A stretch of DNA of 64,000 nt from Klebsiella africana (GCF_020526085.1 NZ_CP084874.1:1736001-1800000); one strand, 5' to 3'. Positions 25,641 to 34,857 are shown, numbered from the stretch's first letter. Notes: generated from the sequence alone by a model not told the origin. Translations and numbers: made by a program.

Positions 25641-26774
25641 TTACAGCGCCTGCTGCCAGACCGCCTGCGGCAGGAGATAAACCTTCGCCGGGGCGCGCAT
25701 GCCGTCGGTGACAATATGGCGGATGCCGCTGGCCATCACCGCCAGGGTGACGTCAAACGCGTTCAGGCTGTCGCCGAAGCCCGCGGTCAGGTTGAGCATC
25801 GAACCATTGGCCAGCAGATAGATGGTTTTGTCGGCCATGCGGTAGGCGTTGATATACGGCATCACCTCTTCCTGAGGGTACTGGCGCAGGTACTCGCCGT
25901 CGATCTCTTCCGCCACGTGGCCGACGTTAAGGATAAATACCCCCGCTTTCGCGCGGTCCAGCGCCTGGCGATTAACCACGTTTTTACCGCCTGTCGCTGT
26001 GGCCACCACGTCCGTCGAGGCGATAGCCTCCTGGAGATCGACCACGTGCCAGCCGTCGTAGGCTGCCTGCAGACGACGGGCAGGATCGATCTCCGCCACC
26101 ATCACCTGGCCACCAAAGGCTTTTGCCGCTGCCGCGACGCCCTGGCCAACCAGGCCATAGCCGATCACCAGCACTTTTTTCTCATGCAGGGTGAGATGAG
26201 TGGTCTGGAAGAAGGTGTGCCAGGCGGTGAGACCGACCATATGACGGTTGTGCAGCCCCTCTTTGACCGGCAGATCGTCCCAGTTAAAGATCGGATAGCC
26301 TGGCTGAATATCGCCCAGCCGATTGACGCCCGAGCCGGTGGCTTCCAGGCCGGCCACGATGTTCCCGAATTCGCCGCGCTGGTGGAGCAGGGTGGTGATA
26401 TCGGCGCCCATCTCGCACAGGTGAGTGGGCTGCCAGGCAATCGCTTTTTCCCATGACTGTTGCCAGTCGGTATCGCTCATATTGCGCCATGCGCAGGCCT
26501 CGGCGCCGCGCTCCACCAGCCAGGCCACCACGTCGTCCTGCACGGTGGTGGGGTTACAGGTGGTTAAAAAGACCTGAGCGCCCTTGTCGAGGATCCCCTG
26601 CACCAGCGGGATCATTTTCATGTCGAGGTGCATACAGCAGGCCAGACGCACGCCGCTGAGGTCGGGCAGCGCGGCGACCTGACGCAGGGTACGCGGCATA
26701 TTCTGGCTGGCCCATGCCACTTCTTTCGCTAAAGAGATTTTATTATTCACTGGGTTATGACCTTCAATTCGCAA
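25641..26774 (-). CDS. Adenosylhomocysteinase-like protein, divergent and short
   Basis: A 377-residue relative of S-adenosylhomocysteine hydrolase. The NAD-binding domain is clear (VIGYGLVGQGVAAAAKAFG near residue 203, then the acidic VAEIDPAR). The N-terminal substrate region is divergent: CCMHLDMKM where SAHH has the GC-x-HMT-type segment, and EMGADITTLL in place of DDGGDLT. Canonical SAHH has 430-470 residues. Enterobacteria normally clear SAH with Pfs and LuxS, so this may act on another nucleoside thioether or a related substrate. It stands alone, convergent with cobT, with divergent hppA-like gene upstream. Confidence 0.75.
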   Translation of the reverse strand: MRIEGHNPVNNKISLAKEVAWASQNMPRTLRQVAALPDLSGVRLACCMHLDMKMIPLVQGILDKGAQVFLTTCNPTTVQDDVVAWLVERGAEACAWRNMSDTDWQQSWEKAIAWQPTHLCEMGADITTLLHQRGEFGNIVAGLEATGSGVNRLGDIQPGYPIFNWDDLPVKEGLHNRHMVGLTAWHTFFQTTHLTLHEKKVLVIGYGLVGQGVAAAAKAFGGQVMVAEIDPARRLQAAYDGWHVVDLQEAIASTDVVATATGGKNVVNRQALDRAKAGVFILNVGHVAEEIDGEYLRQYPQEEVMPYINAYRMADKTIYLLANGSMLNLTAGFGDSLNAFDVTLAVMASGIRHIVTDGMRAPAKVYLLPQAVWQQAL

Positions 26775-26946
26775 AAGGGGTATCCCCCTGACAGAAAAGG
26801 GATTCTATCAGCCCACGCGAGAATTCACAGCACAATGCCGCCGGGATGTCGCCGCCCGCGCTATCCCCTGCGAAAGACAGGGTTGTTAATTTAAGGTTAA
26901 AAAAAGAAAATAAAATATAAGTAATTCCTATGATCTAAGCGATAAA

Positions 26947-27681
26947 GTGATGTTGAGTGTCATTCCTGGCAGGCTGTTTTCACGGCTGCGGATTTTCCTT
27001 GGGCGCCTGAAGCCGCATGCGCTGCCGGTAGCCCGTCGGCATATTGTTCTGGGCTCCATAGGCGCCGGCACCGGACTGGCGGTGACCAGCATGTTCAGCC
27101 ACTGGCTGCTCGGCGAAGTCAATCTGTGGTTTATTGCCCCGATGGGGGCCTCGGCGGTACTCCTGTTTGGCGTACCGAGCAGCCCGCTGGCGCAGCCGTG
27201 GTCGATTGTCGGGGGTAATGTGCTGTCGGCGCTGATCGGCGTCACGGTCGGTATGCTGGTCCCCGATCCGGCGTTGGCCTGCGGCCTGGCAGCGGCCCTG
27301 GCCATCGCCGGGATGTATTTTCTGCGCTGTCTGCATCCCCCCGGTGGCGCGGTGGCCCTGACGGCGATCCTCGGCGGGGCCGGGGTGCACAGCGAAGGTT
27401 ATCATTTTGTGCTGACCCCGGTGCTGCTCAACTCGCTGATGCTGGCGCTGCTGGCCATCGTGTTTAACAACCTGGTTGGCCGCCGCTATCCGCATCCGCT
27501 GGCGGCGGAGGAGGTCAAACCCCGGACGGTGCCGCTAGGCATTTCGGTCACCCGGGAAGATATTCACGCCGCGTTGCTGGAAGGCCAGTTCCTGGATATT
27601 GACGAAGACGATGTCCAGGAACTGCTGGAGAATATCGAACAGCAGGCTCGGCAGCGCATCGCGGCGGCAGCCCGCCGCTAG
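26947..27681 (+). CDS. HPP-family membrane protein
   Basis: A 244-residue protein of the HPP family (PF04982): four or five membrane helices in about residues 30-180, with the signature RCLHPPGGAVALTAILGG. The C-terminal 60 residues are soluble and acidic (FLDIDEDDVQELLENIEQQ). Some HPP proteins transport nitrite or sit beside CBS domains; none is present here. Start could be GTG 26947 or ATG 26950, and no strong ribosome site is visible. Confidence 0.78.
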   Translation: MMLSVIPGRLFSRLRIFLGRLKPHALPVARRHIVLGSIGAGTGLAVTSMFSHWLLGEVNLWFIAPMGASAVLLFGVPSSPLAQPWSIVGGNVLSALIGVTVGMLVPDPALACGLAAALAIAGMYFLRCLHPPGGAVALTAILGGAGVHSEGYHFVLTPVLLNSLMLALLAIVFNNLVGRRYPHPLAAEEVKPRTVPLGISVTREDIHAALLEGQFLDIDEDDVQELLENIEQQARQRIAAAARR

Positions 27682-27702
27682 GGACGCACTTCAGGCTGCG
27701 GG

Positions 27703-28092
27703 TTACAGATCGCCGGTAAGATACTGCGCGACCCCGCGGCCAAAGCTCCAGTCACCTTTCTGATTACTGATAATCGACACCATCAGATCATCGCCGCTCA
27801 GGCCGCAGTGCTCTGCCAGTTCTCCCTGCAAGATGGCGAAGAAGCGCTGTTTCTGCGCCTCGCTGCGCGGGCTGGTATAGACCCGCACCACCACCAAATC
27901 CCGCGAGCGGGTCAGTCCGAGGCCGGTATCGTCAATCACCATATGGTGGGCTTTGTTTTCGTGAACAATCTGGTAGCGGTCGCGTTCCGGTACTTCGAAA
28001 GCGCGCAGCACGGCGCGATGGGCTGCATCCAGCAGAGTTTTGATCTCCTGTTCCGTACGGCCTTCAATCAGGTCAAATGTCAGTAATGGCAT
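27703..28092 (-). CDS. Tautomerase-superfamily protein
   Basis: A 129-residue protein of the 4-oxalocrotonate tautomerase/MIF superfamily. ATG 28092 gives MPLLTFDLIEGR, placing Pro directly after the initiator Met, where this superfamily uses an N-terminal proline as catalytic base. The length fits a fused, two-repeat member. Convergent with the HPP gene by 21 bases and divergent from a LysR gene, which may regulate it. Substrate unknown. Confidence 0.8.
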   Translation of the reverse strand: MPLLTFDLIEGRTEQEIKTLLDAAHRAVLRAFEVPERDRYQIVHENKAHHMVIDDTGLGLTRSRDLVVVRVYTSPRSEAQKQRFFAILQGELAEHCGLSGDDLMVSIISNQKGDWSFGRGVAQYLTGDL

Positions 28093-28206
28093 GCAGGTGT
28101 TCCTTATCGTTAGGGAAAATGACGGGCTGATCAGGATGCTAGCCGATGCCGCCGCCGGCAAAAACCGCTATAGTTGAATACATTGTTTTTACTGGTGAAC
28201 AATCAC

Positions 28207-29163
28207 ATGAGCGAGAGTCGTCCGGAGAGTTACTGGTCTCATCTGTACTGGCTGACGGTGCTGGAAGAGCAAAAAAGCTATACCCGGGCCGCGGAAAAGC
28301 TCGGGATCAGCAAGTCGGCTATCAGTCAGAAAATCAGCGAACTGGAGCGGGTGACCGGCAAAACCCTCGTCCATCGCACCACCCGCAGCGTGAGCCTCAG
28401 CGACGACGGACTGCGGCTTGTGGCGGAGCTCAACGAGCCGTTTGGTCAGCTGCGGGATATTTTCACCGGCGCCTGCGATGAGGGGGGGCCGCTGCGGGGA
28501 ACGCTGCGCCTGACCGCGCCGGTGGCCTTTTCCCGCCAGCAGCTGGTTCCGGCGATTGCGCCATTTTTGCATCAGCATCCCCAGCTGCATCTGCAGCTTG
28601 AGGTGACCGACCGACTGGTCTCTCTGGCCAGCGAAGGGTTCGATCTCGCCATCCGCCACTGTCGGCGCGAGGCGCTCCCGGATACCCACGTCGCCTGGCC
28701 GCTGTGTCACACTGCGACGCTGATCGTCGCGTCCGCCGACTATATTCGCTGCCATGGCCGCCCGGAAAACCCCGACGATCTGCGCCACCACCAGTGCCTG
28801 ACCTATCCCCGCGGGCCACAGCGTCCGCAGTGGACGTTCGCCTCCCGCCAGACGCCCGATGTTCGGTTGACCATCAACGTGCAGGGGCCGTTCGCCACGA
28901 ATAACAGCGAGTCGCTACGTGATGCGGTGCTGGCGGGGCTGGGAGTGGCGCTGCTGCCGGATTTCAGCGCCCGGGAGGCCATCGGTCGCGGGCTGGTACA
29001 GGAGCTGCTGCCCGCGTGGCAGCCGGTGGAGGTGTTTGCCGATCGGCTGTATGTCATCCGACCCTATACCCCACGCGTGTCGCGCGCGGTGGAAACCTTC
29101 AGCCGCTACCTGAAAGCGACCTTCAGCGAGCCGCGTCCAGCTCCCGCGCCAGCGCCTTGCTAA
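28207..29163 (+). CDS. LysR-family regulator
   Basis: A 318-residue LysR regulator. HTH at about residues 15-70 (KSYTRAAEKLGISKSAIS, ISELERVTGKTLVHR); effector domain from about 90, with the closing segment SREAIGRGLVQELLPAWQ typical of the family. Divergent from the tautomerase gene by 114 bases, the usual layout of a LysR with its target. Its last 41 bases overlap the convergent lipoate-ligase-like gene. Confidence 0.85.
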   Translation: MSESRPESYWSHLYWLTVLEEQKSYTRAAEKLGISKSAISQKISELERVTGKTLVHRTTRSVSLSDDGLRLVAELNEPFGQLRDIFTGACDEGGPLRGTLRLTAPVAFSRQQLVPAIAPFLHQHPQLHLQLEVTDRLVSLASEGFDLAIRHCRREALPDTHVAWPLCHTATLIVASADYIRCHGRPENPDDLRHHQCLTYPRGPQRPQWTFASRQTPDVRLTINVQGPFATNNSESLRDAVLAGLGVALLPDFSAREAIGRGLVQELLPAWQPVEVFADRLYVIRPYTPRVSRAVETFSRYLKATFSEPRPAPAPAPC

Positions 29164-29863
29164 AGCGGGGCAGCAGATGGCGCTCACCGGGAAGCAACTC
29201 CGCCAGGGTGACGGTTTTGTCGGCGCGGTAGACCCGCTCGCTGCCGAGCTGCGCTTCGAAGGCGTTCGCCGCCTGGTGTGCCGCGCGAAGGTCGGCGTCA
29301 ATAAGGATCACTGCATGGGCCAGCACGACATGGCCGCGGCCTGCCGTCAGCGGCCGCCAGTACTGGGCGGTACCGACAATCTTGCGCGCCTCCGTGCCCT
29401 CTCCGCAGGCGAGGTTATACCGGCCATCGCAAAAGGAACCGTTTACCGCCTGGGCGTGGCTGGCAACGCCGAAGCGGGCGAGGGTGCGCTGCAGCACAGC
29501 GCACAGCGAGTGATAGATGGGTTCGGCGGCCTCGCCGAGCGGCTGCTGCACCGGCCAGGCGAGGCTAAGGTTGATAATGCCCGGCCCCTGGGGCACCAGA
29601 CCGCCGCCGGAGCGGCGGAGCCATACCGGCCAGCCGTGCGCGGCAAAATGCGCGCTAACCGCCGGCAGATCCGCAAATTGACGATAGCTCCCCGGCACGA
29701 CAAATCCCTGCGGCGCCTGCCAGAGCTGGGCGACGGCTTCGCCTGCGCTGGCTTTGGCAAACAGCGGCTGTTCCGCCTGGGTGGGGTCTTCGCAAAACTG
29801 CAGCGCTAGTGAGGACGGGGTAAAATGGCGAGGCCAGCAGTCGGCCAGGGATAACAGAGACAT
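29123..29863 (-). CDS. Biotin/lipoate protein ligase-like protein
   Basis: A 246-residue member of the BPL/LplA/LipB superfamily. The acyl-adenylate loop is present as RRSGGGLVPQGPGIINLS (about residues 82-99), and the catalytic Lys lies in ARKIVGTAQ near residue 160. It is shorter than E. coli LplA (338) and lacks its C-terminal domain, resembling single-domain ligases or LipM-type transferases. Its start lies 46 bases after the upstream MHS transporter, so the two may be cotranscribed, which would link the transporter to a small organic acid. Confidence 0.75.
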   Translation of the reverse strand: MSLLSLADCWPRHFTPSSLALQFCEDPTQAEQPLFAKASAGEAVAQLWQAPQGFVVPGSYRQFADLPAVSAHFAAHGWPVWLRRSGGGLVPQGPGIINLSLAWPVQQPLGEAAEPIYHSLCAVLQRTLARFGVASHAQAVNGSFCDGRYNLACGEGTEARKIVGTAQYWRPLTAGRGHVVLAHAVILIDADLRAAHQAANAFEAQLGSERVYRADKTVTLAELLPGERHLLPRFSKALARELDAAR

Positions 29864-29909
29864 GCATTCTCCTTACGGGAGGGCGCCGGCTGCGCCCTCC
29901 GCTGGTGGG

Positions 29910-31229
29910 TCAGTCGGGCGCGTGTTTTTTCATCAGCAGGGCGGTGAGCGCCGACAGCAGGCATCCCGCGGTGAGATAGAGGGCCACGCTGTGCCACGAT
30001 CCACCGGAGAAGGTGACCAGCGCAGCGGCAATAAACGGGGTAAAGCCGCCGCCGACCACGCTCGCCACCTGATAGCCGACGCCAGCGCCGCTATAGCGAT
30101 AGCTGGCGCCGAACAGCTCGGTAAACATCGGCTGCTGGACGCAGACCACCATATCATGGGCTATATTGGCCAGCATCAGGGCGAAGAACAGGATCCAGAA
30201 AACGGACTGACTCTCCAGCGCCATAAAGAACGGGAAACCGCTCAGCGTGCCGATCAGCGCGCCGGTGATGTATATCCGTCGGCGGCCAAAGCGGTCTGCC
30301 AGCCAGGCGAAGCAGGGGATAGTCAGGCAGCTGAGACCGCCTACCAGCAGGCCAATGTTGAGAAACAGCTCGCGCGGCAGGCCGAGGTTTTGCGTGGAGT
30401 AGTTGAGGGCGAAGGCGGTGACGATATACATCGTCAGCAGTTCACACAGCCGCAGGGCGATAATCAATAAAAACGCCCCCGGATGACGAAGCAGCGCTTC
30501 CACTACCGGTAGCCGCTTTTTCATCTGCGGCGCGTTGGCCTGGCTCTGCTGGGCTTCAAATTCCTGCGATTCCGCCATGCCGTTACGGATCCACAGCGCC
30601 ATAAGGACCAGCACCACGCTGAACAGGAAGGGTAAGCGCCAGCCCCAGCTGAGGAACTGCTGGTCGGTGGTCAGGCTGCTGATCAGCGATACCAGCCCGG
30701 TCGAGAGCAGGAGGCCGACGCCGTAGCCCACCTGCACCCCGCTGCTGTAAAAGGCTTTTTTCCCTTTCGGCGCGTTCTCTACCGAGAGCAGCGCCGCGCC
30801 GCCCCATTCGCCGCCGACGGCGAATCCCTGCACCGCTCGCAGGAACACCAGCAGCACCGGCGCCCACCAGCCAATCTGGTTGAACGAGGGAAGCAGGCCA
30901 ATACAGGCGGTGGCGATACCCATCATCCAGACCGTCATCATCAGCATCCGTTTCCGTCCGAGACGGTCGCCGAAGTGGCCGAAGACGATGCCGCCGAGCG
31001 GGCGAAAGAGGAACCCGACGCCGAAGGTCGCAAACGCCGCTAGCGTCCCCATCGCCGGCCCGATCTGCGGGAAAAACTCGCGGTTGAACACCAGCGCGGC
31101 GGTAATGCCATAGAGAAGAAAATCGTACCAGTCGACCACGGCGCCGGCAAAACTGCCCCATGCCGCCCGCCGGGCGCGATGCAGTGCATTCACCGGCTCG
31201 GTGGGCTGCACGCTTATTGTTGAATCCAT
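29910..31229 (-). CDS. MFS transporter, metabolite:H+ symporter family
   Basis: A 439-residue, 12-helix transporter of the MHS branch of the major facilitator superfamily (ShiA, ProP and KgtP relatives). The loop 2-3 signature is GHFGDRLGRKRML and loop 8-9 carries DRFGRRR. The opening RARRAAWGSFAGAVVDWYDF is typical of the branch. The substrate cannot be predicted beyond a small carboxylate or compatible solute. Confidence 0.85.
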   Translation of the reverse strand: MDSTISVQPTEPVNALHRARRAAWGSFAGAVVDWYDFLLYGITAALVFNREFFPQIGPAMGTLAAFATFGVGFLFRPLGGIVFGHFGDRLGRKRMLMMTVWMMGIATACIGLLPSFNQIGWWAPVLLVFLRAVQGFAVGGEWGGAALLSVENAPKGKKAFYSSGVQVGYGVGLLLSTGLVSLISSLTTDQQFLSWGWRLPFLFSVVLVLMALWIRNGMAESQEFEAQQSQANAPQMKKRLPVVEALLRHPGAFLLIIALRLCELLTMYIVTAFALNYSTQNLGLPRELFLNIGLLVGGLSCLTIPCFAWLADRFGRRRIYITGALIGTLSGFPFFMALESQSVFWILFFALMLANIAHDMVVCVQQPMFTELFGASYRYSGAGVGYQVASVVGGGFTPFIAAALVTFSGGSWHSVALYLTAGCLLSALTALLMKKHAPD

Positions 31230-31536
31230 ACCCTGTCCTGTCAGTCACGTAATTTGTCGTTATTGGAATGAGACGCTTTTACCCCTGCGCCTGTCCTGAG
31301 ACTACCTTGCCGCGCTTGTTCAGGAAAGCGATTTACCCGGCAAAAAAACAGAATGGTGCAAAAAGTAAGCGACTGGAATGGCGGGCGAAATCACAACCTG
31401 TGGTAAACATTCTGGCAATTTAGCCATCAGCTTATACTTTTAATTAAATCAACGGATAACAAAGATGGACACCTTTTAAGAATTGACGTAAATGGTTTAC
31501 ACTTAACACGTCTCCTTCTCTGGAATGGTGAGTTAA
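31230..31536. other. 307-base divergent intergenic region
   Basis: AT-rich, lying between the divergent transporter and periplasmic-protein genes; must hold promoters for both. No clear operator or RNA structure was recognised. Confidence 0.5.
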
Positions 31537-32034
31537 ATGCGTCTACTTCTTGCAGTGTTATTTTGTTCTGTCATTTTGCCTTCTGCTTACGCTGAAAAAC
31601 TGCCTACGCCGACAGGAAAACCTGTGCTGACCATTTCCGGGAAAATCGGAAATACGAACGTCGGTGACAAAGCCGTTTTTGATCTCGCAATGCTGGAAAA
31701 ACTGGGGATGAAGACGGTGGAAACCACCACCCCCTGGTACACCGGCAAGGTCCGTTTTGACGGCATTCCCCTTAATAAACTCATGGATTTAGTCGGCGCG
31801 AAAGGCACATCGGCCCGCGTGCTGGCGCTGAATGACTACACGACCATTATTCCGATGGATGATTTTTATAAATTCCCGGTCATTATGGCGTTAAAAATGA
31901 ACGGCGAGTATATGCGCATTCGAGACAAAGGCCCACTATTTATTGTTTACCCTTACGACAGCAGTGCTGAATTACAGAACCAGATCTATTATTCCCGATC
32001 GGCCTGGCAAGTTTCTAAGATTATTATAGAGTAA
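31537..32034 (+). CDS. Periplasmic protein with molybdopterin-oxidoreductase-like fold
   Basis: A 165-residue exported protein: signal peptide MRLLLAVLFCSVILPSAYA, then a domain resembling the Oxidored_molyb (sulfite oxidase/YedY-like) family, with FDGIPLNKLMDLVGAKG and ALNDYTTIIPMDDFYKFPV. It lacks an obvious cofactor-ligand Cys and is much shorter than true molybdoenzymes, so a ligand-sensing role is more likely. It ends 10 bases before a membrane GGDEF-EAL gene, suggesting it feeds a signal to that enzyme's periplasmic domain. Confidence 0.75.
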   Translation: MRLLLAVLFCSVILPSAYAEKLPTPTGKPVLTISGKIGNTNVGDKAVFDLAMLEKLGMKTVETTTPWYTGKVRFDGIPLNKLMDLVGAKGTSARVLALNDYTTIIPMDDFYKFPVIMALKMNGEYMRIRDKGPLFIVYPYDSSAELQNQIYYSRSAWQVSKIIIE

Positions 32035-32044
32035 GGGTTGGATC

Positions 32045-33955
32045 TTGAATCGAATACTCACGGCTATTATTTTGTCGTTATTTATTGTTACCGGATATAT
32101 AACTTATCTGGTGCATGAGCGACAAAGTGAGTTGCAAAAATTTACCCGCTATACGGACTCGTGGTCCATGTCGCAGATGGTGTCGGAATATATGCGACTG
32201 GAGTCTCGTCTGGCGGGAATGGCGATTGGGGCCGAAGGGGCGGACCACGATGAGGTGCGCCTGCGCCTGGAGATCATGATGAGTCAGATCGAACTCCTGC
32301 AGGAGGGCGATCTGGGTAAATTTATTAATAAAAGCGAGCAGCGAAAGACGGTTGTCGCCACGCTGATCCGCAATCTCCATCAGCTGGATAAACAGGTTGA
32401 TACCATGACGCCGGAGCAGGTCAAACAGATCCTGCCGGTGTTGAGTGAGCTGGACGGTCCCCTGACCTCAATGGCCGCCGCCACGCTGACGCAAGATATT
32501 AATATCGTTAATGTCACACATGATAAAATTCAGCATCTCTATTATATCTACTCGGTGATCTCCATTCTGCTGATCGCCATGTGTATTACTTTGGGTCTGC
32601 TGATGCTGCGGCAGAATAATAACCTGCGTCGCGCCCATGTTCGTATGAAGACCCTGGCCAACGATCTGCAGATCTCAAAAGAGAAGTTGCAGGTGCAGAA
32701 CCGCCGTCTCCAGTATGATGCCTACCATGATTCGCTGACCGGCATGCCCAACCGACTCTCTTTCTGGCAGCGGCTGCAGGAGATCGTCAATCAGGTGCGT
32801 CCCTATAAGGGATGCGCCGTGGTGATGCTTTTCGACCTCGACAGCTTTAAGGATGTGAACGACACCCTCGGCCATGATGCTGGCGATAAGCTGCTGCAGG
32901 ATCTGGCCAGTCGTCTCTCCTTTTTCCGTAAAACCTCCGAGACGCTGTATCGCCTCGGCGGCGATGAGTTCGCGATGCTCTCTTACGATCTGACCGAAGA
33001 GATGGCCCTTGAGCGGGCCAATGTCATCCGGGAAAAAATCAGCCAGCCCTATCAGATCTACGATGCGCAGATTAATATCGACGCCTGCATCGGGATCGTG
33101 ATTTCAGATGGCGAAAGTCGTACCGATTACCTGTACAAATGTGCCGACCTCGCGCTGTATGAGGCGAAAAAAGAGGGCAGCGGACATGTGCAAATCTTCC
33201 GACCGGGGATGCTACAACGTTTGCAGGAGAATAAATCGTTCGAGGACGATCTGCTGCTGGCCCTGGCCCATGACGAGTTCAAAGTTTACTACCAGCCGAT
33301 CGCCGATACCGTCACCCGCGAAATCTATGGTTATGAAGCGCTGGTTCGCTGGTTTCATCCGGTGCGCGGCGCCGTGCCGCCGACCGTCTTTATTCCGGTG
33401 GCAGAGAAAATCGGTCTGATTAATGCCCTTGGTGAGTGGGTGCTGAAGACTGCCTGCGCCGAAGCGGCCAGCTGGGCGACGCCGCTCAAGGTCTCGGTTA
33501 ACGTTTCACCTATTCAGCTGATGAACACCTCGCTGACCGACACCATTATCGGCGTGCTGCAGCAAACCGGCCTCGATCCGCGACGCCTGGATCTGGAGAT
33601 CACTGAGTCGGACGTGTTCAATGAGAATACCCGTTCGCTGGAAATTCTCAGCCAGCTGCGCGAGCAGGGCATTCAGATCTCCATTGATGACTTTGGAACC
33701 GGTTATTCTTCCCTGTCGCGCCTAAGCTACTTTCCGTTCGATAAAATTAAAATCGACCGTTCGTTTGTTATCAATATTCCTGAGCAAAAAGACGATTTGG
33801 ATATCGTTCGCCTGATTATCAGTATGGGAAAGAGTCTGCATATGCGGATTGTGGCGGAAGGCGTGGAAACCGAAGAACAGTTGACCTCGCTGCAGGCGCT
33901 GGGCTGTGACCTGGTCCAGGGGTATTTAATCGGCAAGCCGAGTCCGCTGCGCTAA
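32045..33955 (+). CDS. Membrane GGDEF-EAL c-di-GMP enzyme
   Basis: A 636-residue inner-membrane signalling protein. TM1 is residues 4-23, a periplasmic helical sensor spans about 24-165, TM2 about 166-188, then a short coiled coil. The GGDEF domain (about 220-385) keeps RLGGDEFAML and the EAL domain (about 395-635) keeps YEALVRW, DDFGTGYSSL, KIDRSF and EGVETEEQ, so both cyclase and phosphodiesterase sites look intact. A TTG start 10 bases after the upstream stop is the only one giving TM1. The upstream periplasmic partner probably controls the switch. Confidence 0.9.
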   Translation: MNRILTAIILSLFIVTGYITYLVHERQSELQKFTRYTDSWSMSQMVSEYMRLESRLAGMAIGAEGADHDEVRLRLEIMMSQIELLQEGDLGKFINKSEQRKTVVATLIRNLHQLDKQVDTMTPEQVKQILPVLSELDGPLTSMAAATLTQDINIVNVTHDKIQHLYYIYSVISILLIAMCITLGLLMLRQNNNLRRAHVRMKTLANDLQISKEKLQVQNRRLQYDAYHDSLTGMPNRLSFWQRLQEIVNQVRPYKGCAVVMLFDLDSFKDVNDTLGHDAGDKLLQDLASRLSFFRKTSETLYRLGGDEFAMLSYDLTEEMALERANVIREKISQPYQIYDAQINIDACIGIVISDGESRTDYLYKCADLALYEAKKEGSGHVQIFRPGMLQRLQENKSFEDDLLLALAHDEFKVYYQPIADTVTREIYGYEALVRWFHPVRGAVPPTVFIPVAEKIGLINALGEWVLKTACAEAASWATPLKVSVNVSPIQLMNTSLTDTIIGVLQQTGLDPRRLDLEITESDVFNENTRSLEILSQLREQGIQISIDDFGTGYSSLSRLSYFPFDKIKIDRSFVINIPEQKDDLDIVRLIISMGKSLHMRIVAEGVETEEQLTSLQALGCDLVQGYLIGKPSPLR

Positions 33956-33989
33956 CAAATTTTTAACGCGTTTATTTTTATTCCTCCGG

Positions 33990-34024
33990 GCGATTTCAGG
34001 ATCCTGAAATTGCCTTTTTTATTT
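33990..34024 (+). terminator. Terminator after GGDEF-EAL gene
   Basis: Arms GCGATTTCAG and CTGAAATTGC (one G-T pair) around GATC, followed by CTTTTTTATTTT. Confidence 0.85.
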
Positions 34025-34094
34025 TATCTTAACGCTAATCCCTGGGAGGTATAAAAAGGGGTAGAGGAAAAATTCCATAACAAAATAATATCCT

Positions 34095-34159
34095 TACCCT
34101 TTAAAAGGGGTATATGATATGCATCATATAGGCTATTTCTGAACGTCTCGTTTGAGACG
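34095..34159 (+). promoter_or_regulatory. yeaR-yoaG control region with palindromes
   Basis: Three elements precede yeaR. At 34095-34112, heptamers TACCCTT and AGGGGTA face each other 4 bases apart; the second fits the NarL consensus TACYYMT in reverse. At 34111-34130, 8-base arms TATATGAT and ATCATATA flank ATGC. At 34144-34159, CGTCTC-GTTT-GAGACG can form a leader hairpin. E. coli yeaR-yoaG is controlled by NarL and NsrR, so these are candidate sites. Confidence 0.55.
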
Positions 34160-34177
34160 GTAAAGTGAGGCACCATC

Positions 34178-34510
34178 ATGCAGCGAATCATTATTCCCAC
34201 CCATTATGTTCACACCCGCAGCACGCCGCTGTGGACCAAAGAGACCGCCCCGGCCTCTATCTGGCGCCGCCATCTGGACGCTGGCACCCGGCAGGGGGTT
34301 TACCCTCGTCTCTCGGTGATGCAGGGGGCGATCCGCTATCTCGGTTATGCCGATGAAACCAGCCCCGATCCTGTAGAGACCCTGACCATTGAAGCTGGGC
34401 AGTTTGGCGTCTTTCCGCCGGAAAAATGGCACTGTATTGAGGCGCTCACTGATGACACGGTGTTTAACGTCGACTTTTACGTTGATCCGCAAATTCTCAT
34501 CGAGGGATAA
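34178..34510 (+). CDS. yeaR: YeaR-like DUF1971 protein
   Basis: A 110-residue cupin-like DUF1971 protein matching E. coli YeaR: HTRSTPLWTKETAPA, YPRLSVMQGAIRYLGYAD and AGQFGVFPPEKWH are all recognisable. In E. coli yeaR-yoaG responds to nitrate, nitrite and nitric oxide; the function is unknown, though the related TehB-associated domain occurs with tellurite resistance. Followed after 6 bases by yoaG. Confidence 0.88.
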   Translation: MQRIIIPTHYVHTRSTPLWTKETAPASIWRRHLDAGTRQGVYPRLSVMQGAIRYLGYADETSPDPVETLTIEAGQFGVFPPEKWHCIEALTDDTVFNVDFYVDPQILIEG

Positions 34511-34516
34511 AAAGAA

Positions 34517-34852
34517 ATGACCAGTGAAAATAAAGGCTATACTGTAGCGCTGGAAAACTGCCAGCTTCACCAAAAGCGTGAAAAAATATTCCTCAAACCG
34601 ATGGTGTTGTATATTCCGCAGCAGGCGGTGGAGGCCGTTAATAGTCTGCTGAATGACCTGCCGGGTGGCAATAAAGAAGGAGAGTGGGTATTGACCGTCA
34701 CCAATAATAATAACGGCGTCTCGGTCGATAAAACCTTTACCTCGCGCACGGCGCTGTGCGAACCGTCCACTGCCGCCGATGCAGTGAAAGATTTGATCAA
34801 TATCGTCCGCGGTTATGAGTCCGATGAAGAGACCAACGTCTGCGGCTGGTAG
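34517..34852 (+). CDS. yoaG: YoaG-like protein with N-terminal extension
   Basis: The last 57 residues (WVLTVTNNNNGVSVD ... NVCGW) match the 60-residue E. coli YoaG. This gene encodes 111 residues because about 52 residues precede that domain (KGYTVALENCQLHQKREKIF, then a hydrophobic strand). The intergenic spacing and AAAAAGAAATG start support the long form. It is translationally close to yeaR and convergent with a LysR gene 5 bases away. Confidence 0.8.
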   Translation: MTSENKGYTVALENCQLHQKREKIFLKPMVLYIPQQAVEAVNSLLNDLPGGNKEGEWVLTVTNNNNGVSVDKTFTSRTALCEPSTAADAVKDLINIVRGYESDEETNVCGW

Positions 34853-34857
34853 CGCCG

